A program made the translations under genes and the position numbers. A DNA stretch of 64,000 nucleotides from JAPOXR01 sp965199765 (GTDB lineage: Bacteria > Pseudomonadota > Alphaproteobacteria > Rhodobacterales > Rhodobacteraceae). The first letter of the stretch is position 1, and every line of letters starts with the position of its first letter. Positions 18,184-27,527 of the stretch are shown here, piece by piece. Below the pieces are notes generated by a model. It made no database searches. It was not told the DNA's origin and saw only the letters and a program-made list of their open reading frames with translations. Where the stretch lies: the NCBI GenBank assembly GCA_965199765.1, contig CBDATC010000002.1, positions 1,364,001-1,428,000 on the forward strand, in the 5' to 3' direction.

Positions 18184-19071
18184 ATGATGTTTGCAATTCC
18201 TCTTCCAGTATTCAATCCCGAACTCATCTCGTTTGAAATCGCTGGCGCAGACTTCGCGGTCCGATGGTACGCCCTCGCCTACATTGTTGGATTCCTAATC
18301 GCTTGGCGGTGGATTATCGCGTTGATGAACCGACCCGAACTCTGGCTAGGCGCTCCGCCGCTGGACCGGTACGGCGCAGACCGATTACTGACTTGGATCA
18401 TCTTTGGTGCAATTCTGGGAGGTCGGCTTGGTTACGTGTTTTTCTACCACCCGATTTACTATGCGGAGAACCCTGGAGAAATCTTATCAATCTGGCGCGG
18501 CGGCATGTCGTTTCATGGAGGTCTGGCAGGAGTGGCGGTATCGGCATATGTGCTCTGCAGAATTATCAAAGCTCCGCCGGGCAGCGTTGGAGATGCCATG
18601 GCTTTGGTTGCGCTGCCAGGACTATTTCTTGGCAGAATAGCAAACTTCATCAATGGTGAATTGTGGGGCGAAGCCTCTCGGCTGCCTTGGGCGGTCATTT
18701 ATCCTTACGGTCCTGCTTCTGTTTGCCCCGAGGACTGGATTGGGATCTGTTCCCGGCATCCTTCGCAACTGTACGAGGCCCTGCTTGAGGGCGCATTGCT
18801 TTGTGTTGTGCTGACATGGCTGGTGTACAGAAAACAATGGCTGAAAACTCCATGGCGGACGGTTGGAACGTTCATCGCGGGATATGGGTTTTGCCGTATA
18901 TTCATTGAGCGGTTTCGTGTCGCAGACGAACAATTGATGTCCCCAGACAATCCGTTCGGCTATGTGATTCAATTCGCCGGCACCGGAATGACAATGGGAC
19001 AGGCGCTGTCCGTGCCTATGATTTTGCTTGGAGCGGTATTGTTGGCCAAGCCTTGGCTCCACAAAGCATGA
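18184..19071 (+). CDS. lgt: Prolipoprotein diacylglyceryl transferase
   Basis: A 295-residue inner-membrane enzyme that transfers diacylglycerol from phosphatidylglycerol to the lipobox cysteine of prolipoproteins. It has about seven membrane segments. Diagnostic motifs are 'RWYALAYIVGF', 'HGGLAG' and the Lgt signature 'GRIANFINGELWGE', and 'RHPSQLYEALLEG' follows. ATGs at 18184 and 18187 are the likely starts ('MMFAIPLPVF'); the frame extends ten codons upstream. The stop overlaps the start of the methyltransferase gene (ATGA). Confidence 0.96.
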   Translation: MMFAIPLPVFNPELISFEIAGADFAVRWYALAYIVGFLIAWRWIIALMNRPELWLGAPPLDRYGADRLLTWIIFGAILGGRLGYVFFYHPIYYAENPGEILSIWRGGMSFHGGLAGVAVSAYVLCRIIKAPPGSVGDAMALVALPGLFLGRIANFINGELWGEASRLPWAVIYPYGPASVCPEDWIGICSRHPSQLYEALLEGALLCVVLTWLVYRKQWLKTPWRTVGTFIAGYGFCRIFIERFRVADEQLMSPDNPFGYVIQFAGTGMTMGQALSVPMILLGAVLLAKPWLHKA

Positions 19072-20123
19072 CACTCAAAAAACAGCTGATCCAACGCATT
19101 AAGAAAGACGGTCCAATGCCGCTTTCCGAATATATGGAATCCTGTCTGTTTGACAGAAACCATGGGTTTTACAATCGCCAACAGACAATCGGCAAGGCCG
19201 GTTCATTCACAACAGCCCCTGAAATTTCGCAGATGTTCGGTGAACTCATTGGAGTTTGGCTAGCGCAGATGTGGACCGACCAACACTCTCCAAATTCATG
19301 CATCATCGCCGAGCTTGGTCCGGGGCGGGGAACGCTGATGGCAGACATCATGCGCACTGCGTCCAAGGTGCAGGGCTTCCGCGACGCGATGCAACTGATG
19401 CTTATCGAAAAGAGTTGTGCGCTAAAGCAGTCTCAGCAAGACGCCTTGGGAGCATACAACCCCGTGTGGTCTGATAACTTTGAGGGCTTCGGCCACCATC
19501 CGATATTTGTGGTGGCCAATGAGTTTTTCGATGCGATCCCTATCCGACAGTTTCGCAGATCAGGAAGCGGCTGGCGCGAAGTCACAATTACTCTTGATGG
19601 CGCACATCTAGCCTTCGGCGAAACCAGAATCATTGATGTCGAGCAACTCAAGCACCGATTGAATAAGACACGAGAGGAGGATATCGTCGAATTTCGACAA
19701 TCCGCCAGTCGGATTGTCGAGAAAATCGCAAAACAGATCCAAAAATTCGGTGGAGCCGCACTTCTAATCGACTACGGCGCCGAGCATTCACTCGGCGATA
19801 CGCTGCAAGCTGTACGGAACCATGCGTTCTGCGACCCTCTGCAAAATCCGGGCTTTGCCGACCTTTCTTCCCATGTTGACTTTGGAGCGCTTCGGAATGC
19901 CGCAGAGCCGTTCGTGGACACGGCCCTGGCATCACAAGGCATCTGGCTTGAACGACTCGGGATTGCCCACCGAACCGCGCATTTGGCGCAATCCATGTCG
20001 GGAGAACCGCTTCGCCAACATCTTGCGGCGCATCGCCGTTTGACCGATCCAAAGAAGATGGGTCAGATATTCAAGGTGCTTGCGCTGTTTCCAAAGAAAG
20101 CAAACCCGCCGCCGGGATTTTAG
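19068..20123 (+). CDS. MidA/NDUFAF7-family SAM-dependent methyltransferase
   Basis: A 351-residue protein of the COG1565 family. It shows 'MPLSEYMESCLF' near the N-terminus, the SAM-binding 'AELGPGRGTLMADIMR', 'VVANEFFDAIPI' and 'LIDYGAEHSLGDTLQAV'. The mitochondrial homologue dimethylates an arginine of a complex I subunit; a similar role in bacterial complex I assembly is likely but not proven. The ATG at 19068 overlaps the lgt stop, indicating translational coupling. It is followed immediately by pgeF. Confidence 0.9.
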   Translation: MTLKKQLIQRIKKDGPMPLSEYMESCLFDRNHGFYNRQQTIGKAGSFTTAPEISQMFGELIGVWLAQMWTDQHSPNSCIIAELGPGRGTLMADIMRTASKVQGFRDAMQLMLIEKSCALKQSQQDALGAYNPVWSDNFEGFGHHPIFVVANEFFDAIPIRQFRRSGSGWREVTITLDGAHLAFGETRIIDVEQLKHRLNKTREEDIVEFRQSASRIVEKIAKQIQKFGGAALLIDYGAEHSLGDTLQAVRNHAFCDPLQNPGFADLSSHVDFGALRNAAEPFVDTALASQGIWLERLGIAHRTAHLAQSMSGEPLRQHLAAHRRLTDPKKMGQIFKVLALFPKKANPPPGF

Positions 20124-20891
20124 ATGCAAACAAAATTCACAACATCGGCATTGCTTGCACCTTTTAAGCACGGATTCTTTACACGCCGGGGCGGCAAGTC
20201 ATCGGGAATTTACGCTAGCTTGAACTGCGGGGCGCGGAACAGTGACGATCCAGTTTGTGTAAGCGAAAACCGAAGAATTGTAGCGCAGTCTGTCAGTGCG
20301 GCTCTGACTGATTTGATCACTTGCCGTCAGATACACTCCGCTAATGCCGAAGTTATTCGGGAACGTCCGAAAGGAACGCTGGAAGCTGACGCATTGGCAA
20401 CATCAAATCCCGATTTAGCGGTAAGCGTGCTCTCGGCCGACTGCATGCCCGTGCTGTTCGCAGACAGCAGAAAGCGGGTTGTCGCCGCCGCTCATGCCGG
20501 TTGGAAAGGTTCGCTGGCGGGTATTCTGGGGGCTACAATCGCCAAAATGGAGCAGCTTGGATGTCGTCGCGGTTCAATCTCTGCTGTGATCGGACCCTCC
20601 ATCAGCCGCAAAAACTATGAAGTCGGCGAGGAATTCAGAGAATTGTTTCTGCAAACGGATTCACGCAGCGCACGATTTTTTCACCATGATGACAGCAACC
20701 GACTCGTTTTCGATCTTCCGGGGTACGGGCTTATGCTGTTGAATTCCGAAAACATTGGTCGTGCTGAATGGATTGGGCACTGCACATATTCCAATCCCTC
20801 GGATTACTTTTCCTACAGGCGCAGCTGTCACAACAAAGAAGGCGGCACTGGACTATTGATTTCGGCAATCTCACCTCAAACAGTTTCATAA
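20124..20891 (+). CDS. pgeF: PgeF/YfiH-family protein (peptidoglycan editing factor, laccase-domain)
   Basis: A 255-residue protein of the DUF152/YfiH/LACC1 family. The metal or purine-site residues are seen in 'CRQIHSANAEVI', 'VLSADCMPVLFAD' and 'AAAHAGWKGSLAGI'. Members have been described as peptidoglycan editing factors and as purine nucleoside phosphorylase-like enzymes. The ATG follows the previous stop without a gap. Its place after lgt and midA is conserved in alphaproteobacteria. Confidence 0.92.
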   Translation: MQTKFTTSALLAPFKHGFFTRRGGKSSGIYASLNCGARNSDDPVCVSENRRIVAQSVSAALTDLITCRQIHSANAEVIRERPKGTLEADALATSNPDLAVSVLSADCMPVLFADSRKRVVAAAHAGWKGSLAGILGATIAKMEQLGCRRGSISAVIGPSISRKNYEVGEEFRELFLQTDSRSARFFHHDDSNRLVFDLPGYGLMLLNSENIGRAEWIGHCTYSNPSDYFSYRRSCHNKEGGTGLLISAISPQTVS

Positions 20892-21052
20892 CGAGCACTG
20901 GTTTAAAGAATCAATGCGTTGAAATCAGGAATTTCGCTGCTGCACGATATGAACTTGCGACGGTTTTCTCCACGCATTGCCTGCCGGTTGACGGCAGACA
21001 ATATCCAAATATATGACACAGCCGCGCCATATTAGAGCAGCGAGAGCAATCC

Positions 21053-22081
21053 ATGACAGAAATCACACGCACCAAGCGCGTGTTCTCCGGTATTCAACCG
21101 AGCGGCAACCTCACTCTCGGCAACTACCTTGGAGCTCTGAAACGCTTTGTCGAAATGCAGAATTCCGATTTTGAAACCGTCTATTGCCTTGTCGACCTGC
21201 ATGCGATCACCATCTGGCAAAATCCCACAGAGCTTCAAGTCGCCACGCGGGAAGCCGCCGCCGCGTTCATCGCCGCCGGCATAGACCCAAGCAAGTCAAT
21301 CCTGTTCAACCAATCGCAAGTCTCGGCTCACGCAGAACTGGCTTGGATTTTCAATTGTGTCGCCCGAATGGGATGGCTCGGACGCATGACTCAATTTAAA
21401 GACAAGGCTGGCAAGAACAGAGAAAACGCCTCGGTTGGCCTCTTCGCATATCCAACACTGATGGCCGCTGACATACTTGTCTACCACGCTACGCACGTTC
21501 CGGTCGGCGAAGACCAAAAACAGCATCTTGAATTGACCCGCGACGTGGCGATCAAATTCAACAATGACTTTGGAGTCGATTTCTTTCCGGTCATTGAACC
21601 AGTGATTGAAGGCACCGCGACACGCGTTATGAGTCTGAGGGACGGAACCAAAAAAATGTCGAAATCCGATCCCTCCGACTTAAGTCGAATCAATCTCACC
21701 GACGACGCGGACACCATCCAAAAAAAGCTTCGCCGGGCCAAAACCGACACGGAGCCAATCGCCCACAGCCTTGCCGGACTCAGCCACCGGGCGGAAGCGC
21801 GAAATCTCATCAATATCTACGCAGCATTGGCTGAACAGCGGACTGAAGCTGTTGTTTCTGAATTCGCCGGAAGTCAGTTTTCGAACTTCAAGTCGAAATT
21901 GGTTGATTTGGCAGTCGAAAAACTCGCACCCGTAACCAAAGAAATGAATCGGCTTATGCAGGATCCGGCCGAACTTGACCGCACTCTCGGCAAGGGAGCG
22001 GAAAGAGCGGCCTCCATCGCGGAACCAATTGTGCGGCAAACCTATGAAATCATTGGATTGATCCAGTCGAACCAGGCATAA
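21053..22081 (+). CDS. trpS: Tryptophanyl-tRNA synthetase
   Basis: A 342-residue class I synthetase charging tRNA-Trp. The HIGH-equivalent region is 'GIQPSGNLTLGNYLGALK' at the N-terminus and the KMSKS loop is 'GTKKMSKSDPSDLS'. The length is standard for bacterial TrpRS. The first ATG lies 160 bp after pgeF, so it may have its own promoter. The next gene starts about 20 bp after the stop. Confidence 0.97.
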   Translation: MTEITRTKRVFSGIQPSGNLTLGNYLGALKRFVEMQNSDFETVYCLVDLHAITIWQNPTELQVATREAAAAFIAAGIDPSKSILFNQSQVSAHAELAWIFNCVARMGWLGRMTQFKDKAGKNRENASVGLFAYPTLMAADILVYHATHVPVGEDQKQHLELTRDVAIKFNNDFGVDFFPVIEPVIEGTATRVMSLRDGTKKMSKSDPSDLSRINLTDDADTIQKKLRRAKTDTEPIAHSLAGLSHRAEARNLINIYAALAEQRTEAVVSEFAGSQFSNFKSKLVDLAVEKLAPVTKEMNRLMQDPAELDRTLGKGAERAASIAEPIVRQTYEIIGLIQSNQA

Positions 22082-22101
22082 GCTTGGATGAGGAGAAACA
22101 C

Positions 22102-22968
22102 ATGGCGACAGGAAAAAACATTCGCACATACTTCGAAGGCCAATGGCACGACGATGATGTCTACATCATGCGCGCCGCCGACCACGGTTCGTGGCTTGGC
22201 ACAAACGTGTTTGATGGCGCCCGTTATGCATATGGGTTGACGCCCGATTTGCTCGCGCACTGCCAGCGGCTGAATGACTCAGCGGATGCCATGGGAATCA
22301 CCCCAACACACAGCGCTGAAGAAATTTATAAGATTGCCAGGCAGGGCCTGAACGCCTATCCGGCTGAATCCGCAGTCTACATCCGCCCCATGTATTGGGC
22401 GCTTCATGGCGGGCACCTAGCCGTCAAAGCCAAACTCGGAGCCACGGGTTTCTGCATTTGCCTGGAAGAACTGCCCATGCCGGATCCGAATGTTTCGGCG
22501 ACCCTTACAACAACACGCTTCCAGCGTCCGGTTTACGCATCTTCAATTGTCAACGCGAAAACCGGCTGTCTCTATCCGAACAACGCGCGCATGCTGGAGG
22601 AAGCAAACGAAAAGGGATTCACCAACGCGCTCGTTACCGATGCGCTCGGAAATGTCGCCGAAACCGCAACAGCGAACATTTTCATGGTGCGGGAGGGCAA
22701 CGTCCTGACCCCAGTCGCGAATGGAACGTTTCTTGCCGGCATTACCCGCATCCGCATTATTGGACTCTTAAAGTCCGCCGGCCATACGGTTCATGAAACC
22801 ATCCTCACATTGGACGACTTCCGGGAGGCGGATGAGGTATTCATGACCGGCAACATGTCAAAGGTGACTACAGTCTCGCAATTCGACGACATTCACTACC
22901 AGCCAGGGCCGGTGGCCAATGAGGCGCGGCAGCTCTATTGGGATTGGGCTCGCCGCGAGGAGGCTTAA
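22102..22968 (+). CDS. Branched-chain amino acid aminotransferase (class IV PLP)
   Basis: A 288-residue fold-type IV aminotransferase, IlvE-like. Lys153 in 'SIVNAKTGCLYPNN' is the likely PLP lysine, followed by 'NVAETATANIFMVREG' and 'GITRIRIIGLLKS'. It probably interconverts branched-chain amino acids and keto acids; related D-amino acid or aminodeoxychorismate enzymes cannot be excluded. The ATG at 22102 is preferred because an AGGAG Shine-Dalgarno lies 6-8 bases before it; an ATG at 22084 would add six residues. Its 3' end overlaps the opposing CoxG gene by 4 bp. Confidence 0.88.
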   Translation: MATGKNIRTYFEGQWHDDDVYIMRAADHGSWLGTNVFDGARYAYGLTPDLLAHCQRLNDSADAMGITPTHSAEEIYKIARQGLNAYPAESAVYIRPMYWALHGGHLAVKAKLGATGFCICLEELPMPDPNVSATLTTTRFQRPVYASSIVNAKTGCLYPNNARMLEEANEKGFTNALVTDALGNVAETATANIFMVREGNVLTPVANGTFLAGITRIRIIGLLKSAGHTVHETILTLDDFREADEVFMTGNMSKVTTVSQFDDIHYQPGPVANEARQLYWDWARREEA

Positions 22969-23420
22969 TTCTCGATTTGCGGCTCTTCCACGACTTCCCG
23001 GAATTTCGCAAAAAACTGATCAGCCACCTTTTTTGCGGCTCCAGTAACCAGCCTTGATCCGATTTGCGCGAGTTTTCCACCGATCCGAGCCTCAACATCG
23101 TAGCTAAGTTCGGTGCCGGACTCCGCATCTGCGAGACGGACATGCGCTAGCCCTTTGGCAAATCCCGCTGCTGCTCCTTTGCCTTCTCCAGAAATCGTGC
23201 AGCTTTTGGCTTCAACAATATCAGATAGCGCGATTTCTCCTCGGAATGTCGCCTTAACGGGGCCGATTTTCTGGGTGACAGTTGCTTTGAAGCCGTCTAC
23301 CGCAGACCCGCTAAACTCTGTGCAGCCGGGTATGCAGCGTTTCAGCACTTCTGGATTGTTCAAAGCCAGCCAAACTGCCTGCCTGTCAGCTTCGATTGTC
23401 GCAGATCCACTATAATCCAT
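22965..23420 (-). CDS. CoxG/SRPBCC-family protein
   Basis: A 151-residue protein of the carbon monoxide dehydrogenase subunit G family (START/SRPBCC fold): 'MDYSGSATIEADRQAVWLAL', 'CIPGCTEF', 'KIGPVKATFRGEI', 'GKLAQIGSRLV'. CoxG-type proteins accompany molybdenum hydroxylases, but no such genes are present here. The ATG at 23420 is the family start and follows a purine-rich site; an upstream start at 23453 would add 11 residues. It converges with the aminotransferase and diverges from the FAD dehydrogenase. Confidence 0.85.
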   Translation of the reverse strand: MDYSGSATIEADRQAVWLALNNPEVLKRCIPGCTEFSGSAVDGFKATVTQKIGPVKATFRGEIALSDIVEAKSCTISGEGKGAAAGFAKGLAHVRLADAESGTELSYDVEARIGGKLAQIGSRLVTGAAKKVADQFFAKFREVVEEPQIEN

Positions 23421-23520
23421 TAATTCGCCCCCTGCACATATGGAAATCCACAAAGATTGTTATCCTACATAATCCTTAAGCTTTTGGTTTTGCAAGAATT
23501 GGGGTTATTGTATGAGTTAA

Positions 23521-23541
23521 TCCGCTATAGGTTCTAGCGGA
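23521..23541. promoter_or_regulatory. Candidate operator: 7-bp dyad upstream of the FAD dehydrogenase
   Basis: TCCGCTA and TAGCGGA form perfect 7-bp arms around a 7-base spacer, ending 34 bp before the dehydrogenase ATG, in the divergent region shared with the CoxG gene. Position and symmetry fit a repressor site. No regulator gene is nearby, so the assignment is tentative. Confidence 0.4.
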
Positions 23542-23575
23542 ATCGCACTCAAGAAAACGGAATCGAAAACTCGAT

Positions 23576-24973
23576 ATGCTGAAATCCCATGCACAGGATA
23601 ATGGCAAGTCAGCGGCCATCGGCGTTATTCGGCAGATGCTCGGCGAGCGGCTGCAGTCTGGTTTGGCCGTTCGGGAACAGCATTGTCATTCCACAACCAT
23701 ACTGAAGCCTCAATTGCCCGATGCGGTCGCGTTTCCGAAGTCCAGCGAGGAAGTGTCTGAGATCGTGAAGACCTGTGCCTATTACCGAATGCCGGTTGTC
23801 GGATTTGGGACAGGCACGTCCCTGGAAGGCCATGTCAATGCGCCGCAAGGGGGAATCTGCGTCAGTTTTCGTGAAATGAATCGGCTGATTCAAGTGAATC
23901 CACAAGACCTCGACTGCGTTGTCGAGCCCGGAATGACCCGCAAATCACTCAATGAGGAGCTGCGGGATACCGGATTGTTCTTTGCCATCGATCCCGGAGC
24001 CGACGCCAGTCTTGGAGGCATGGCTGCGACACGGGCATCCGGCACCAACGCCGTGCGTTACGGCACGATGCGTGACAATGTCATGGCCCTAAAAGCGGTC
24101 ATGCCGGATGGAAGCACGATTTCAACAGGACGGAGGGCGCGCAAAAGCGCGGCTGGATTAGACCTCACGCGACTGCTGATCGGTTCCGAAGGAACATTGG
24201 GCTTGATCACCGAACTGACGCTCCGTCTTCATGGCATTCCGGAAGCCATCTCATCCGCCAGCTGCAGCTTCGAAACTGTCGAGGATGCCTGTCTTGCCGT
24301 AATCGATACCATACAGTTCGGAATATCCGTTGCCAGAATCGAGCTTCTGGATGAACTGACGGTCAAGGCGGTTAATGCCTATTCCAAACTTTCGCTGCCG
24401 GAAACACCGCTGCTGCTGCTGGAATTTCACGGCAGCGAAACCGGTGTTGCGGAACAGGCGGCCGCCAGCGGAGAAATCTGTGCGGATCGAGGCGGGTCTG
24501 CGTTTGCTTGGTCGTCAAACCCAGAAGAGCGCAACAGGCTTTGGCAAGCACGACACGATGCCTACTGGGCAACACTGCAGCTGCGGAAAGGAGCGACTTG
24601 CATCACAACCGACGCATGCGTTCCAATTTCATCACTGGCAAACTGTGTGACGGCTGCCCAGCAAAAGGCCAGATCGCTTGGAATTTTGGCGCCGATTGTC
24701 GGGCATGCGGGTGATGGAAATTTTCACATGACACTTTTGATTGATCCAAACTCAACGGATGAACTGGACAATGCGAATGATTTTGTGGGCTGGCTTGCCG
24801 AATGCGCGATCAATCTAGGAGGCACCTGCACAGGGGAACACGGTATCGGTCAGGGCAAAATGCGTTATCTCGAAAAGGAACTCGGCGGAGCAACGAATTG
24901 GATGATGAAAATCAAGCAAGCCATTGATCCGCTCGACATTATGAATCCCGGCAAGATTGTGCCGAAAAACTGA
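23576..24973 (+). CDS. FAD-linked D-2-hydroxyacid (D-lactate/glycolate) dehydrogenase
   Basis: A 465-residue GlcD/Dld-type flavoprotein. The FAD_binding_4 domain has 'VVGFGTGTSLEGH' and 'DPGADASLGGMAATRASG', with 'LIGSEGTLGLITE'. The C-terminal FAD-oxidase domain has 'GHAGDGNFHM' and 'CTGEHGIGQGKM', and it ends 'DIMNPGKIVP'. It most resembles D-lactate dehydrogenase (cytochrome) feeding electrons to the respiratory chain; D-2-hydroxyglutarate or glycolate are alternatives. It begins with an ATG at 23576, downstream of a 7-bp dyad. Confidence 0.9.
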   Translation: MLKSHAQDNGKSAAIGVIRQMLGERLQSGLAVREQHCHSTTILKPQLPDAVAFPKSSEEVSEIVKTCAYYRMPVVGFGTGTSLEGHVNAPQGGICVSFREMNRLIQVNPQDLDCVVEPGMTRKSLNEELRDTGLFFAIDPGADASLGGMAATRASGTNAVRYGTMRDNVMALKAVMPDGSTISTGRRARKSAAGLDLTRLLIGSEGTLGLITELTLRLHGIPEAISSASCSFETVEDACLAVIDTIQFGISVARIELLDELTVKAVNAYSKLSLPETPLLLLEFHGSETGVAEQAAASGEICADRGGSAFAWSSNPEERNRLWQARHDAYWATLQLRKGATCITTDACVPISSLANCVTAAQQKARSLGILAPIVGHAGDGNFHMTLLIDPNSTDELDNANDFVGWLAECAINLGGTCTGEHGIGQGKMRYLEKELGGATNWMMKIKQAIDPLDIMNPGKIVPKN

Positions 24974-25055
24974 CGACTGCTTGTACGGCCGCACGCTGAA
25001 CCGAACAGGGCGGCGGTGCTGGCCATGAAGCGGAAAACCACGGGAAGGGGCGACG

Positions 25056-25511
25056 ATGCGAAAGTTTCTGGTTGTTCTCGACGACAGCAATGAATGTGCA
25101 AACGCTATGCGCTACGCGGCGATGAGAGCGAGCAAGACCAACGGCGGAGTGACGATTCTTTCGGTTATTCCACCCGAGGAGTTTCAGCACTGGATTGGCA
25201 TCGGAGACATGATGCGTGAAGAAGCGCGCGAACGGATCCGAATTCATTTTGATATTTTCGCCGGGGAAATGCAGAAAAAATACGGCATCGTTCCCCAATT
25301 GGCGATTCGCGAGGGGCATGCCGTCGAGGAGATCCTCGGCCAAATCAATGACGATAAAGAAATCGGTGTGCTCGTCCTTGCCGCCGGCACCTCGCGGGAT
25401 GGTCCAGGGCCGCTCGTATCAAGACTATCCCGCACATCGGGAACGCTGCCGATTCCCATCACAATTGTTCCCGGAGGCCTGAATAAAGCCCAGCTTGAGG
25501 CTGTAAGTTGA
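25056..25511 (+). CDS. Universal stress protein (UspA family)
   Basis: A 151-residue single Usp domain: 'FLVVLDDSNECANAMRYA' at the start, then 'VLVLAAG' and 'PLVSRLSRTSG...PITIVPG', close to the ATP-binding loop of the family. It is cytoplasmic. In many alphaproteobacteria this gene is followed by nfuA and tsaB; here 2.5 kb with the ATPase-ankyrin gene separates them. A purine-rich GGAAGGGGCGACG stretch precedes the ATG. Confidence 0.9.
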   Translation: MRKFLVVLDDSNECANAMRYAAMRASKTNGGVTILSVIPPEEFQHWIGIGDMMREEARERIRIHFDIFAGEMQKKYGIVPQLAIREGHAVEEILGQINDDKEIGVLVLAAGTSRDGPGPLVSRLSRTSGTLPIPITIVPGGLNKAQLEAVS

Positions 25512-26024
25512 CGAGCCAGCACAGTAAACAGGCTACGAAAGCGAAAGTTTCCGGTGCGGTTATTCACAACTTTTTCGATGGATATCGACCCTGGCCGCCA
25601 CTTCATTGATGGAAGCAGTCAAGGGATCGCTGCCGTGCTGAATTTTGCTGAACCCGCCTCTGAATTGAACGAGAGGGCAAATGACAACATCGAAGTGCGG
25701 GCGCAGCCGAGCGGCAAGGTGTGAATAGCGGACGACGCCGGATTTTCGGGTATGAAGCTTTCAGCGTTTTTCAGGGAATCGACCATGCGTGAATTCGAGT
25801 GTGTGCTGTACAATCACCAAAGCACGATTTTCGCGGAGGGTGCCAAGCGGTTGTTGCCCGGAAATCGGTTCGCAAAAAACGGTTATCCGTTCCAAGCGGT
25901 CAGGAACACACTATAGTTCGTAGCAATCGTCGAATCTGCATTCCGCCCGGACATCGAACGATGAGGCGGATCAGGTCAGAAGCTTAGTCGGCAACCTTCG
26001 GGTTTAATCCTGCTTCTCGGGTTC
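25512..26024. other. Intergenic region downstream of the ATPase-ankyrin gene
   Basis: About 510 bp between usp and the 3' end of the ATPase-ankyrin gene. It holds only short open frames on the plus strand (for example about 25578-25724 and 25752-25916), neither recognised. It may be the scar of an insertion between usp and nfuA. Confidence 0.45.
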
Positions 26025-27527
26025 CTACAGCAGCGAGCGGCTGTGAAACAGCCGCGCGGTGTCGGAAAGAGGATCCGCGGCATCGGCCGCGGCCACCCCA
26101 TTGTTATCCTGCGCCTGCGGGTCGGCTCCGGCATCCAGCAGCATCTCCGCGATCTCCGGCCAGTTCTCTTCGACGGCAATGTGCAGCGGGGTCCGGCCCC
26201 GCGCATCGCGGGCTTCGAAATCGTCTCCGGATTTCAGACAATCAAGGACAGCTTCGATGTCTCCGGCCGCTACAGCTGTGTGCAACACACCACCCGCCAC
26301 CGCTACGCACCAGTTCCGCATGGACGGAATCGGAGCGCAGTAAACACCGGCTTCATCCACCGATTCCTGAAGCAGGCCTCTGGCAATCATCAAATCGAAG
26401 AAGTCTTCCGCCTCCATGCCTCTCGGAACAGCTGTTGCTCTGTCGCCAGGCTGATGCAGAGAGTCGATCAGATTGATGCATGCGGCTTCGTCCCTGCCGT
26501 CGCTGATCGCTTCCATGACTCTTCCGAGCAGAACCCTGGCCCGTGAAAGCCCGCCGCGCATCCGCGCGGCGTAATACTCGGCCCGCTGTGCGGCGGATCG
26601 CCGCCTCGCGGCGAGCGGGTCGATCTTTTCCAGATCGCCGACCGGCTCCAAAATCAGCTTCTCGGCCACCGAACGCAGCGTGTTTTGGAGATGCTGCGGC
26701 CAGCCGCAGCTCTCGCGCCAGACCAGTTCCTTCCAGCGCTCCTTCGTCTCCGGTGCCGCTTTGACTTCGTGCATCCGAAAAAATTTGTCCGCCGACTCCC
26801 CTGTCTCCTCCTCGGACAGGCAGCCGAGATTGACCACGGCCCCGGCCGCCAATCGGGTCAGACCGGCCCGGCCGAGAACATCCCGCGAGTGCGCCAGCCC
26901 GGCATAGATCGGAATCACCGGTGCCCCGGTGCTTCCGCTGTGCATGCGGTTCAGAAACTCGCCGGCCATCCCATCGACCTTCGCGTTCTGAATCTCGTCG
27001 ATGAACAGAACCAGCGGACGCGAGGCGTCGCGAATGACCTGATCAGCCAGCTCCTTTGGAACATCAACGGAAACTCCGATCCCAAGAAATTGAAGTCCTG
27101 AGAAAACCGAGGCCAGCCGGTGCGCCGCCCTCAGAGGCTGGCCGGCGCGCCGAAGATCGGCCTCCAGAGCAGCGGGAGAATTCAAAGCCTCGGCATCGAT
27201 GCTGGCGACATCCGGCAACGACGGCGGACAACCGTCTTCAAACGGACCTGACGTCGGCGCTGTCTCACCTTCCGCCGCTTCCGTCCAATCCTGACGAAGC
27301 TTGTCGATCAGCGAGGTCTTGCCCGCCCCCGGCGCTCCTTGAATCAGCATGGTCGCACCGGCCGCCGGCTTGATCTCGCCGGAGCGGTGACGGTCCCGAA
27401 CATCGTCGATCCGCTTCATGATTCTTGTGATCTCCGCCTCCCGGCCGGCGAAGTTGCCGGTGAGATACCGGTCTGTGGTGCCGGCGAATTTGCGAAGCTT
27501 TTTGCGATCGGATCTGCAGTGCGCCAT
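26025..27527 (-). CDS. P-loop ATPase with C-terminal ankyrin repeats
   Basis: A 500-residue protein. An AAA/STAND-like NTPase core carries Walker A 'GAPGAGKT' (residues 64-71), Walker B 'LVLFIDE' (172-178) and a sensor-like 'APVIPIYAGL' (202-210). A helical or winged-helix region follows to about 405, ending 'APIPSMRNW'. About two ankyrin repeats (roughly 414-485) include 'GRTPLHIAVEENWPEIAEMLLDAG'. No signal peptide or membrane segment is seen. The ATG at 27527 is preferred over 27650 because similarity to the pseudogene at 8640-9690 starts only after it. The gene looks more GC-rich than its neighbours and interrupts the usp-nfuA order. The function is unknown; regulatory or defence NTPases have similar architecture. 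Confidence 0.8.
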   Translation of the reverse strand: MAHCRSDRKKLRKFAGTTDRYLTGNFAGREAEITRIMKRIDDVRDRHRSGEIKPAAGATMLIQGAPGAGKTSLIDKLRQDWTEAAEGETAPTSGPFEDGCPPSLPDVASIDAEALNSPAALEADLRRAGQPLRAAHRLASVFSGLQFLGIGVSVDVPKELADQVIRDASRPLVLFIDEIQNAKVDGMAGEFLNRMHSGSTGAPVIPIYAGLAHSRDVLGRAGLTRLAAGAVVNLGCLSEEETGESADKFFRMHEVKAAPETKERWKELVWRESCGWPQHLQNTLRSVAEKLILEPVGDLEKIDPLAARRRSAAQRAEYYAARMRGGLSRARVLLGRVMEAISDGRDEAACINLIDSLHQPGDRATAVPRGMEAEDFFDLMIARGLLQESVDEAGVYCAPIPSMRNWCVAVAGGVLHTAVAAGDIEAVLDCLKSGDDFEARDARGRTPLHIAVEENWPEIAEMLLDAGADPQAQDNNGVAAADAADPLSDTARLFHSRSLL

